Of a DNA stretch of 55,025 nucleotides, positions 6,907 through 15,201 are shown piece after piece; the stretch's first letter is position 1; every line of letters starts with the position of its first letter. The stretch is from JBBQXY01 sp051004815 (GTDB lineage: Bacteria; Chloroflexota; Ktedonobacteria; Ktedonobacterales; Ktedonobacteraceae). A program made the position numbers and the translations under genes. Where the stretch lies: contig JBPCJY010000012.1 of NCBI GenBank assembly GCA_051004815.1, positions 1 through 55,025 of the forward strand. Direction: 5' to 3'. The notes under the pieces are model-generated. The model saw only the letters and a program-made list of their open reading frames with translations. It was not told where the DNA came from and made no database searches.

Positions 6907-9900
6907 ATGCATAATCTGCAAGTTAAGACGGATAATTATGAACCAACGCTGGTAGTAGCCACTTTTCGAAAAATGGTGATTGATCGCTTTTCGATCAGCA
7001 AAAATGGTCAATCACTGGACTATCAAACATACCTGTCTTTACCCGCCGCCGAACGGAGTAACGATGAGGCAGATGCCGTTGATCTACGCTTTGCCCGTTA
7101 CACACTCGAATGGTTGGGATTCGACGAGACATCCTGGCATTATAACGAGCCGCAAGCAGGGCAGAAAGCACAGCGGCCAGATTATAAAATTCTTGCATCA
7201 GTGGGGACAGCGTTTATTTGGGAAGATAAAAATAGCACGCTTGAGCTTGACGATGACCATCTTTTACAGATGTACCGCTATTGTATTGGTACAGCGGGAT
7301 ATGCCATCTGGTGCAACATGCGACGGTTTTTTGCCGTGCGCTTTCTCGCGGGAGACTCGTTTAAGTATGAAATTTTAGCTGATGTCTCCATAGAAAAGCT
7401 CCTCGGTGCTGAACAGAAAACCCAGGCTACCAATCTAGCCCTTTTCCGTTTGCTTTTTGGGAAAGAACGTTTTCTTCAGTTTAATCAACTCATTGCTAAC
7501 ATTTGTGTTGACGAGCGCGTATTTGAGCAGCAGTCGGCACCACTTGACAATCCCCATGCCATGCAACAATTCATTGATGGGAGTCGTCTTTCGTTAGATC
7601 ATTTGCGTCTGGCCGCGTTAGCACAGATTCGGGAGGCCATTGATCGCCGTGACCAATTGGTGCGAGAGGAGGCAAACTTACGCAAGGAATGGGAGCATGC
7701 ACGCGATGAATTTATTGGCAAAATCAATTTTAGTGCCAGTGGACTTGATATCATCAGCCAGCGAGTGTTGGCTGAGATAGAGAAACTCACTCCTCAATTA
7801 GGGGAAATGACCTTACACGATATCCACAAAGTCAAGCAAACTATCGAGCGCACAGTGGCTGGTGGCAAGTTGCGAGCTTCTATGAATGTCCATTTCGAGA
7901 TCTGGCTAGGACGCGCTATCCATATCAATAGCGCGTTGCTGGGACAACGCTTCAAGGCGACAGAACTGTTTGGTATCGCCGAGGCGTATGATGTGTGGAG
8001 TGAGCGGCAAAGTGATCTGGAAGATATGCACCCCGAAGTGTTTGCTGAGCAGGTGGCGTATGTGTTCTTTGTACGGTTATTGCTTGTTCGTGTGTTAGAG
8101 GACAAGGGTATCTTACGCCCACGCTTCATGAGCAATGGCGGCTTTCGCGATTGGAGCGACTATGTCAAGCGGCACTTCAAGGAACTCGATAGCATTGGTA
8201 TTTTGAACGAAAGCTATTGTAATATCCTGGCGCGTAAAGCCAGCCACTACTACATCCATTTCTTTCAGCAAGCTATTTTTGACTGGTTCAATCCTGAAGA
8301 TTTTTTGTTTCTAGAAACCCTGGAATTCTTGTGCCGCTACAATTTCCAGAGCATACACAGCGACCTGATCGGTTTTACATATGAAGAGTATATTGATCGC
8401 AATGCTCGTAACCGTAAAGGCCATTTCTTAACGCGACAGGATGTCGTGGAATATATGCTCGACTTGCTGGAATATACTGGCCCACAAATCCTTGGTCGGC
8501 GTATTCTCGACCCGGCGAGCGGCAGTGGCAGCTTTCTTGTCCATGCTGCTCGTCGCTATCGTCGTGCGCTCGTGACCTACTTTTGTAATCTTCATGCTTT
8601 ACTGGATGATGAGGATACTATTTCCGCGAGACCTGAACTGCATCGCCAATTGGCCCGGCGTTACCTCGATGATCTCACCACGTACTTTTTTGGCATGGAG
8701 TTAAACCCATTTGCTTGCTATCTGGCCGAGATGAATTTGTTGATCCAGGGCCTGGACGATTTCCAGGTGTTGCAGCAAGCGGGGGATGTCTTACCCGTTG
8801 ATCGCTTCCATATTTATAACACGGACAGTCTGGACCTGCCACGCGAAGTGCTGGATAGCTCTGCTGTTACAGGAACAATGCAGAGTATTTTTGTGCCAGA
8901 CCGTCTGAGTGACCGCATTGTCGATGAAGCACACCCAATCAAGGCCAAATTCGATATCTACACCGATGGCTTCTTTTACATTATCTCCAATCCACCCTAT
9001 GTTAGTAGCAAGCAAGAATATATGAATGTGGATCGCTTTCGACATGCCGAGTTTTACAAAGCAATTCTCGCGGGTGATACCAACCTCTATTTGCTGTTTT
9101 TGCGGCTAGGTATGTATTACCTGGCCGAGTATGGACAGATGATCTTTATTATACCCCTGACCATTTTTGGAGATAAGAGTGCCAGGGCAGCGCGAAAGTT
9201 ATTGACAACGCTACCGTTCACTCCAGCAGCAGTGGTACGCTTTTATCGGGGCGATATCCTCTTCCCCGGCGTTGATCAGGCAGTGGGCATTCTACGCGTG
9301 AATCATACGCTAGCCCCTGCTGACATAGTGGTCAGTGGTGGCAATACAATTGCGGAGGCTAGAGCGGCCCAATTTAGTGCAGCACGAGAAACTGTCCTTG
9401 CCGCAGCCCCATACAATCATATCTGGCAGGGAAACTGGCTGGTGGCACAGAGCCAGACCAGCGTGGATATTTGGCGTCATGCCAGTCAAGTCAGCACCAA
9501 CCTCACCACACAATTAGGGACACTCTTGGACGATACATTTGATCGAAAACAGGGAGATGTGAATGCAACCATTGTCAATCCATTGCGGTTAGGAGCCAGG
9601 AAGGGAAGCTTCGAAAATGGAGATGTTGCCCTGTACAAAGGTGAGGATATCAAAGCGTATACCTTATTACCATTCGCGCCCTCTGCTTGGGCCAAACCTT
9701 TACCAACTGATACATCTTTGCCAGCAGTCACAAGCGATGTAGTGCGTGCCTCTCAAACCTTGGAGCAAATCAGGGCATTTACTGGTAATGAAACAGGTAT
9801 TGTACTGCGAGAGGTAGCGCGTCTAAACACGAGAGAGCGGTTGCTTGCCACCTGGTTTGAGCGGAAGCCAGGAAAACCTGTTGCCTTCACCCATGAGCTT

Positions 9901-10662
9901 TGGCGTATGTCATTGAAAGAAGGGGCTGCGGAGGAATTGGGGAAGGCACTGCTTGCGCTCATCAATAGTAAAACGACGGCCTACCTGATTAATCTGTTTT
10001 CCACGAATAACCATGTTGGTAAGGATGATCTGGGGCGTATGCCTATTCCTGATCCGCGGACGTTTCCCGTCACAGCGTTAGCTAGCCTGGCGAATGCTCT
10101 CCTGCAAGAGCGAGCCAATCTAGAAAATGCTTTTGTCGCGAAATATCAGGCCAAACTGCCACGCTTCGATGGTGGCACTGTCTATGTGCCGTCATCGGCG
10201 GTGCTGGCTGCCAGCCGTTTGCCCAAACTCACGATCCAGGCTCTCGTAGGGCGCGGCGAGGTAAAGAATAATGGGGCAGCCAATGGACGCATACGCGCAC
10301 TGCGTGGACGCACGATGATTGTGAGTATCGTTGCCGCTACCAACCCCAACGCTGCCGCTTTTGCACAGGTGTTGGAGCTGTTTTTGCACGAGCCAGAGCG
10401 CGAGAACGAGACCTGGACACAGGCCCAGCATTGGCAACTACCCGATATCGTAGCCGCGAAGGCATGGTTGGATGCCTATACCGCTATTTGCCAACAAGCT
10501 CAGGCTGGTTGGGATACATTCGTAGCTTTGCAACAGCAAGTAGATGGTGTTGTCGCCGATTGGTACGGTTTCGATATGGCTGCTCGTAACGCTATCAGTG
10601 AGGGGTTGCCCTGGGCGCGAAGAAATAAAATTGCTTCACCTGGGCTGAGCGATGAATCGTAG
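6907..10662 (+). CDS. Type IIG restriction-modification enzyme (Eco57I-like fusion)
   Basis: A single 1251-residue chain that both cuts and methylates DNA. Seen: an N-terminal PD-(D/E)xK nuclease with Asp92 in RPDYKIL and Glu106-Asp-Lys108 in FIWEDKN; a helical connector (about 200-480); an N6-adenine methyltransferase with LTRQDVVEYMLD, the SAM motif ILDPASGSGSF at 533-543 and the catalytic NPPY at 695-698; and a C-terminal target-recognition region (about 800-1200, with LLDDTFDRKQGDV and GRMPIPDP). No separate S or R gene is needed for such enzymes. I chose the ATG at 6907 because GGAG lies 6 nt before it; a GTG at 6886 has none. It leads a defence island: the AAA/PIN pair follows 69 nt later. 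Confidence 0.9.
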   Translation: MHNLQVKTDNYEPTLVVATFRKMVIDRFSISKNGQSLDYQTYLSLPAAERSNDEADAVDLRFARYTLEWLGFDETSWHYNEPQAGQKAQRPDYKILASVGTAFIWEDKNSTLELDDDHLLQMYRYCIGTAGYAIWCNMRRFFAVRFLAGDSFKYEILADVSIEKLLGAEQKTQATNLALFRLLFGKERFLQFNQLIANICVDERVFEQQSAPLDNPHAMQQFIDGSRLSLDHLRLAALAQIREAIDRRDQLVREEANLRKEWEHARDEFIGKINFSASGLDIISQRVLAEIEKLTPQLGEMTLHDIHKVKQTIERTVAGGKLRASMNVHFEIWLGRAIHINSALLGQRFKATELFGIAEAYDVWSERQSDLEDMHPEVFAEQVAYVFFVRLLLVRVLEDKGILRPRFMSNGGFRDWSDYVKRHFKELDSIGILNESYCNILARKASHYYIHFFQQAIFDWFNPEDFLFLETLEFLCRYNFQSIHSDLIGFTYEEYIDRNARNRKGHFLTRQDVVEYMLDLLEYTGPQILGRRILDPASGSGSFLVHAARRYRRALVTYFCNLHALLDDEDTISARPELHRQLARRYLDDLTTYFFGMELNPFACYLAEMNLLIQGLDDFQVLQQAGDVLPVDRFHIYNTDSLDLPREVLDSSAVTGTMQSIFVPDRLSDRIVDEAHPIKAKFDIYTDGFFYIISNPPYVSSKQEYMNVDRFRHAEFYKAILAGDTNLYLLFLRLGMYYLAEYGQMIFIIPLTIFGDKSARAARKLLTTLPFTPAAVVRFYRGDILFPGVDQAVGILRVNHTLAPADIVVSGGNTIAEARAAQFSAARETVLAAAPYNHIWQGNWLVAQSQTSVDIWRHASQVSTNLTTQLGTLLDDTFDRKQGDVNATIVNPLRLGARKGSFENGDVALYKGEDIKAYTLLPFAPSAWAKPLPTDTSLPAVTSDVVRASQTLEQIRAFTGNETGIVLREVARLNTRERLLATWFERKPGKPVAFTHELWRMSLKEGAAEELGKALLALINSKTTAYLINLFSTNNHVGKDDLGRMPIPDPRTFPVTALASLANALLQERANLENAFVAKYQAKLPRFDGGTVYVPSSAVLAASRLPKLTIQALVGRGEVKNNGAANGRIRALRGRTMIVSIVAATNPNAAAFAQVLELFLHEPERENETWTQAQHWQLPDIVAAKAWLDAYTAICQQAQAGWDTFVALQQQVDGVVADWYGFDMAARNAISEGLPWARRNKIASPGLSDES

Positions 10663-10731
10663 TGTCGTGATAGAATTGAAAGTGACAACGTTCGGAGATG
10701 CTCTTGTGCGCGGCAGAGAGGATAGGCGATC

Positions 10732-12078
10732 ATGACTGAACAAAAGCCGAAAAGACAAACTACAGCAAAAAGCAGTGAAGGCATTACTCGCTTAACTGTT
10801 GGCGGTTTCAAGTCCATAAACCAGGAACAGAGCATTGAAATACGACCATTGACTGTCCTTGCTGGCGCAAATAGTTCAGGCAAATCTAGCATTATGCAAC
10901 CGTTACTCCTACTCAAACAAACGTTGGAAGCTACCTATGACCCCGGTGCGCTCCTGCTTAACGGTCCCAATGTACGCTTTACTTCAGTAGATCAACCGTT
11001 ATCTCGCACCTTAGGCGGAAAAACTTTGGAAGGTTTTCATGTCGGCATCGAAGTTGGTGACCGAGCTTCAGTGGCTACTCATTTCAAAAAGAGCGAGAAA
11101 AAGGGATTTGATGTAGAGGAGACAACCTATCAATTTGACAAAGGACAGTATCGCCTCTATGAAGGGATGCCACGAAATGAGCTGCTAACAGCATTTTCTG
11201 CTGTGGTTGCGACTGGACCGTTTGAGAATCATATGTCTGATGTTACGCTTATACGTAATCGCTGTTTTCTAACGATGAGTAGGCAAACTGATTTAACTCA
11301 AGAAGATTATGCTATTTTTACACTTACAGTACCGATGCCAGGTGAGCGAATTGTAGGCTATTACATTCGTCAGATGATACATTTACCGGGTCTAAGGGGG
11401 AATCCAGAAAGGACGTATCCCATTACTGCCGTCAGTCCTGAATTTCCAGGTACTTTTGAAAACTATGTAGCAAGTGTGATTGGACAGTGGCAGGTTGAAG
11501 GGACGTGGGATAAACTTGAAAAGACGAATCATGACCTTGCAAGACTTGGTTTGGCTGGAAAAGTTGTGGCCAAGGCTATTGATGATACACAGGTAGAACT
11601 ACAGGTCAATCGCTTGCCAGGTAATAGCAAGGATGGTATTGAGGATATGGTCAGTATTGCGGATGTTGGGCTAGGCATATCGCAGACACTCCCTGTCATT
11701 GTAGCCCTTCATGCTGCCGATGATGGTCAACTGATTTACCTGGAACAACCGGAAATTCATTTGCATCCACGAGCGCAAGCGGCGATGGCTGAAGTATTAG
11801 CGGATGCAGCTTCCCAAGGAAAGCGGTTGGTCGTGGAAACGCATAGTTCTCTACTCTTGCGTGGAGTTCAGACATTAGTAGCGGAAGGGAAACTCGCTCC
11901 AGAACTGGTCAAACTCCATTGGTTTACGCTGCGTGAAGATGGTTCAACAGAGATTACTAGTGCTGACCTGGATGAAACTGGAGCTTTTGGTGAGTGGCCG
12001 GAAGACTTCGATACTATTACTTTGGACGCAGAAAGTCGCTATTTGGATGCTGCGGAAGCTCGTTTGAGGGGAAAATAA
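10732..12078 (+). CDS. ABC-type AAA ATPase of the AAA_21/DUF3696 class, probable defence sensor
   Basis: 448 residues with RecF/SMC/OLD-like ATPase architecture. Residues 22-30 hold the GGFKSIN start strand; Walker A GANSSGKSS is at 45-53; the Walker B block IYLEQPEIHLHP is at 335-346 with a likely catalytic Glu341; the His-switch region reads VVETHSS. The tail with FTLREDGSTEITSADL and GAFGEWPEDF fits DUF3696. There is no TOPRIM domain, so it differs from OLD and GajA. Such ATPases act with a nuclease partner in antiphage systems (PtuA of Septu, AriA of PARIS). The partner here would be the PIN-like gene starting one base after the stop. The defence role is inferred from architecture and the RM neighbour. 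Confidence 0.85.
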   Translation: MTEQKPKRQTTAKSSEGITRLTVGGFKSINQEQSIEIRPLTVLAGANSSGKSSIMQPLLLLKQTLEATYDPGALLLNGPNVRFTSVDQPLSRTLGGKTLEGFHVGIEVGDRASVATHFKKSEKKGFDVEETTYQFDKGQYRLYEGMPRNELLTAFSAVVATGPFENHMSDVTLIRNRCFLTMSRQTDLTQEDYAIFTLTVPMPGERIVGYYIRQMIHLPGLRGNPERTYPITAVSPEFPGTFENYVASVIGQWQVEGTWDKLEKTNHDLARLGLAGKVVAKAIDDTQVELQVNRLPGNSKDGIEDMVSIADVGLGISQTLPVIVALHAADDGQLIYLEQPEIHLHPRAQAAMAEVLADAASQGKRLVVETHSSLLLRGVQTLVAEGKLAPELVKLHWFTLREDGSTEITSADLDETGAFGEWPEDFDTITLDAESRYLDAAEARLRGK

Positions 12079-12079
12079 G

Positions 12080-12628
12080 GTGACGCAAGGTGGAAAATGC
12101 CTTGTCATTGACACCGATATCGCACGTTCTGCGGGTGGTGTAGATGCACAGGATGAAAGGTCAAAGGGTTGTCGCGATTTTCTAACTGCTGTTCGAACTA
12201 GCAAACACAACGTTGTATCTACTGAAGCGATTAGTGAAGAATGGCATAAGCATCGATCGAAGTTCAGCAAAATCTGGCTTGGCTCCATGTATGCGCGAAG
12301 GAGAGTATGTCACATAGATGCGCCACCTGATGAAGAACTGCGCGGTAAGATAGAGCGAGCGACGACGAACGAGAAAAAACGTGATGCTATGCTCAAAGAT
12401 ATACACCTTGTTGAAGCTGCATTGCAGTCAGATAAAGTTGTGATCTCGTTAGATGAGACGGTGAGAGGTTGTTTCCATGAAACAGCCCCCAAACTACGTG
12501 TATTGGGGTCAGTAGCGTGGGTCAACCCCTGTAAAAGCGAAGAGAAGCCGATTGATTGGTTACAGAATGGGGCTGAGCTAGAAAAAGAACGCTTGCTTGG
12601 ATATAGCCAGAGGAGCAGTGAAGGCTAA
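12080..12628 (+). CDS. PIN-like nuclease, probable effector of the AAA ATPase
   Basis: 182 residues. The pattern suggests a PIN nuclease: an N-terminal strand ending in acidic residues (VIDTDIARSAG, Asp11 and Asp13), acidic Glu53-Glu54 in the second helix, then KDIHLVEAAL (Asp107, Glu112) and VISLDE (Asp125). PIN domains usually cut RNA with a metal site formed by three or four such acids. The GTG start is one base after the ATPase stop, and GAGGGG at the end of that gene is its SD, so the two are translationally coupled and likely form one complex. It is not a VapC toxin in the usual sense, because the partner is an ATPase and not a small DNA-binding antitoxin. The family assignment is by eye. 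Confidence 0.75.
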   Translation: MTQGGKCLVIDTDIARSAGGVDAQDERSKGCRDFLTAVRTSKHNVVSTEAISEEWHKHRSKFSKIWLGSMYARRRVCHIDAPPDEELRGKIERATTNEKKRDAMLKDIHLVEAALQSDKVVISLDETVRGCFHETAPKLRVLGSVAWVNPCKSEEKPIDWLQNGAELEKERLLGYSQRSSEG

Positions 12629-12791
12629 AGCATACGGTGTACGCAAATTGATGACAGGGTGGTAAAATAATGCATGATGGGACAACGGTTGGTGTTACGG
12701 TGAATGCTACAGCCTATCGTCCAGCCGCGAGTGCATTTCATGTCAAGGAGCGGTCTTCTTAATCCGTTGCCTACAAACAGAAGAGGATATT

Positions 12792-13658
12792 ATGAATATT
12801 GGTATTGGTCTCCCGGCGTCAATTCCGGGGGTGAAGCGTGAGTTAATCTTTGACTGGGCTAAACAGGCGGATGCAGGGCCATTTTCCAGCCTTGGCATCA
12901 TAGATCGGTTGATCTATTCCAACTTAGAGGCGTTTACAACCCTGGCGGTGGTCGCCGGTGCGACGCAGCGTATTCGACTCATGACGACGGTGATGATTGT
13001 GCCACTGCGTAACGCTGGCCTGCTCGCGAAAGAGGCGGCCACGTTGGATAACCTATCTGGCGGTCGCCTCACGCTGGGTATGGGTGTTGGCGGGAGAGAG
13101 GACGATTATCGTGCTGCCCCCGCTTCGTTCCATAATCGAGGCAAGCATTTTGAAGAGCAGTTGACGCTGATGAGACGTATCTGGTCGGGCGAACCAGTGG
13201 ATAGTGATACCGGGCCAATTGGGCCTGTTCCTGCCCGTCAAGGTGGCCCCGAGGTATTGATCGGGGGGTATTCACCGACGGCCATCCGTCGTGTTGGGCG
13301 TTGGGGCGATGGCATCATCCTGGGAGGTTCGGGTGATCCAAAAGTGGCACAACAGTTTTACAGCATAGCCGAAGAGTCCTGGCAGTCCGCGGGCCGCAGT
13401 GGCAAGCCACGTTTCGTAGGCTGTATGTATTTCGCGCTTGGTCCCGATGCACGGGAACGCGGCGGTATCTATATCCGCGACTATTATGCCTTCATGGGGC
13501 CACGGGCCGACTTCATGGCGAATGCCATTCCAACGACGCCTGAAGCCATTCAACAAGCGATGGCATCTTTTCGTGCTATCGGCATTGATGAGATGGTGTT
13601 CTGGCCTACTATTCCAGACCTGAACCAGGTTGATCTATTGGCAAAATTGGTAAACTAG
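12792..13658 (+). CDS. LLM-class flavin/F420-dependent oxidoreductase
   Basis: 288 residues with the luciferase-like monooxygenase barrel. It starts MNIGIGLPASIPG and contains LAVVAGATQRIRLMTTVMIVPLRNAGLLAKE, LDNLSGGRLTLGMGVGGREDDY and a later GGYSPTAIRRVGRWGDG. These place it in the LLM superfamily, which uses reduced FMN or coenzyme F420 to oxidise or reduce small organics. Substrate and cofactor cannot be decided here. It is 163 nt after the PIN gene and 29 nt before the MBL-rhodanese gene, with which it may be co-transcribed. Confidence 0.88.
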   Translation: MNIGIGLPASIPGVKRELIFDWAKQADAGPFSSLGIIDRLIYSNLEAFTTLAVVAGATQRIRLMTTVMIVPLRNAGLLAKEAATLDNLSGGRLTLGMGVGGREDDYRAAPASFHNRGKHFEEQLTLMRRIWSGEPVDSDTGPIGPVPARQGGPEVLIGGYSPTAIRRVGRWGDGIILGGSGDPKVAQQFYSIAEESWQSAGRSGKPRFVGCMYFALGPDARERGGIYIRDYYAFMGPRADFMANAIPTTPEAIQQAMASFRAIGIDEMVFWPTIPDLNQVDLLAKLVN

Positions 13659-13687
13659 AGACAGGTGAGTCAGGCAGGAGAATTGCA

Positions 13688-15064
13688 ATGTACTTCAAAC
13701 AACTGGTCAAAGAAGACTTGGGTTGTGCCAGCTATATTGTTGGCTGCACCAACGCGGGTGTATGTGCTGTAGTTGATCCTCGTTTAGATATGGTTGACGA
13801 TATTCTGGAACTTACTGCCGCCAAGGAAGTGCGTGTGACCGCGATTATCGAGACGCATAACCACGCCGACCACATTTCCGGTCACGGTGAGATTGCCAGG
13901 CGTACCGGCGCGACGATCTATGTGCATGAACTGGCACAAGCTGAATATCCCCATCAGAACCTGAAAGATGGCGATGAATTGCGCTTCGGCGTCGCCAAGC
14001 TGCGCGTGATCCATACCCCTGGCCATCGGCCAGAGCATATCGCACTGGCTGTCTCGGATACCAGCCGCAGCGACGACCCCTGGCTGGTGCTGACAGGCGA
14101 TTCTCTGTTCATCGGCGACGTAGCTCGCCCTGACCTTGCGGTAGCCGGTGAAGAGGGGGCCGATGCCTTGTACGGTAGCATCTTTGATCGCCTGTTGAAG
14201 CTCGAAGATGGCGTTGAGGTGTATCCTGCTCATGTGGCCGGTTCGCTCTGTGGGCGCGGCATGAACGCCAAGACCACCTCTACCATTGGCTTTGAACGCA
14301 AGCACAATCCCGCTATAACACCGCGTCCACGCGCCACCTTTATTAGCGACATGAATCAGAACTTACCGCAACGTCCTCCCAATATGTACACCATCGTCGA
14401 ACGCAATCGCGGTGACTACGCTCACCAGTCGGCGCCACTGGAGCCATTATCTCTGGACGCACGCACTTTTCAACGCGAAATGGAGAGCGGGGCGCAAGTG
14501 ATAGATACGCGCACTCCGCACCAATTTAGCGAGGGACATATTCCAGTGGCGTTGCATGTCTACTTGCGTGGTTCCGCGTTTGCCACTCGTGTTGGCTTTG
14601 TGACCTCGCCCGAAACTCGTCTTTTGCTGGTGGTTAAAGATGAACGCGATCTACGCGAAGCTATCGCCCAACTCTCTGTGGTGGGCTTTGATCAGGTTGT
14701 AGGGTACCTGGACGGTGGCATGGCTGCGTGGCAAGAGGCTGATCTGCCCGTGCAAGTCCTTGAACAGGTGACGGTCGAGGCACTCCATTCACTCCATCAT
14801 TCACTCCATATCCTGGATGTGCGTGACCAGGGCGAATGGGACGAGGGGCATATTAAGGGCGCAACCCATATTCCCTTTTACTTTATCGAACAGCACATCT
14901 CGGAACTGGATAGTGCTCATCCCATGGCCGTCCTCTGTGCCAGTGGACAGCGCAGTACCGTGGCCTGTGCCATCCTACAGCGCCATAGCTTTAGTACCCT
15001 GCTCAATGTTGTGGGCGGGATGGATGCCTGGAACGACGCTGGTTTTGAATCTGTGATTGACTAA
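13688..15064 (+). CDS. MBL-fold hydrolase with two C-terminal rhodanese domains
   Basis: 458 residues. The metallo-beta-lactamase part has THNHADHISGH near residue 57, TPGHRPEHI, TGDSLFIGDVARPDL and YPAHVAGS, which supply the metal ligands of the persulfide-dioxygenase (ETHE1/BlhA-like) group. Two rhodanese modules follow. The first (about 255-355) has no cysteine at the active loop (LLLVVKDERDL), so it is inactive; the second has the catalytic Cys in AVLCASGQRST. Proteins of this layout handle glutathione- or other persulfides in sulfide detoxification. AGGAGA precedes the ATG by 7 nt. Exact substrate is inference. Confidence 0.88.
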   Translation: MYFKQLVKEDLGCASYIVGCTNAGVCAVVDPRLDMVDDILELTAAKEVRVTAIIETHNHADHISGHGEIARRTGATIYVHELAQAEYPHQNLKDGDELRFGVAKLRVIHTPGHRPEHIALAVSDTSRSDDPWLVLTGDSLFIGDVARPDLAVAGEEGADALYGSIFDRLLKLEDGVEVYPAHVAGSLCGRGMNAKTTSTIGFERKHNPAITPRPRATFISDMNQNLPQRPPNMYTIVERNRGDYAHQSAPLEPLSLDARTFQREMESGAQVIDTRTPHQFSEGHIPVALHVYLRGSAFATRVGFVTSPETRLLLVVKDERDLREAIAQLSVVGFDQVVGYLDGGMAAWQEADLPVQVLEQVTVEALHSLHHSLHILDVRDQGEWDEGHIKGATHIPFYFIEQHISELDSAHPMAVLCASGQRSTVACAILQRHSFSTLLNVVGGMDAWNDAGFESVID

Positions 15065-15201
15065 CCATTCATGTGGAAATCCTAACTTCCATATATCCTT
15101 GCTAATACTCCCACTACTGTTGCATAATTCCTTAATGGATGCCCAATGTATACGTAGAAAGATAGCCTTTCCCAAAGGCCCGTTTTCAAGGAGGAGAAAG
15201 C

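Noticed and set aside
12670..12762. 30-codon frame between the PIN-like and oxidoreductase genes
   Set aside because: No SD and no terminator; too short to support.
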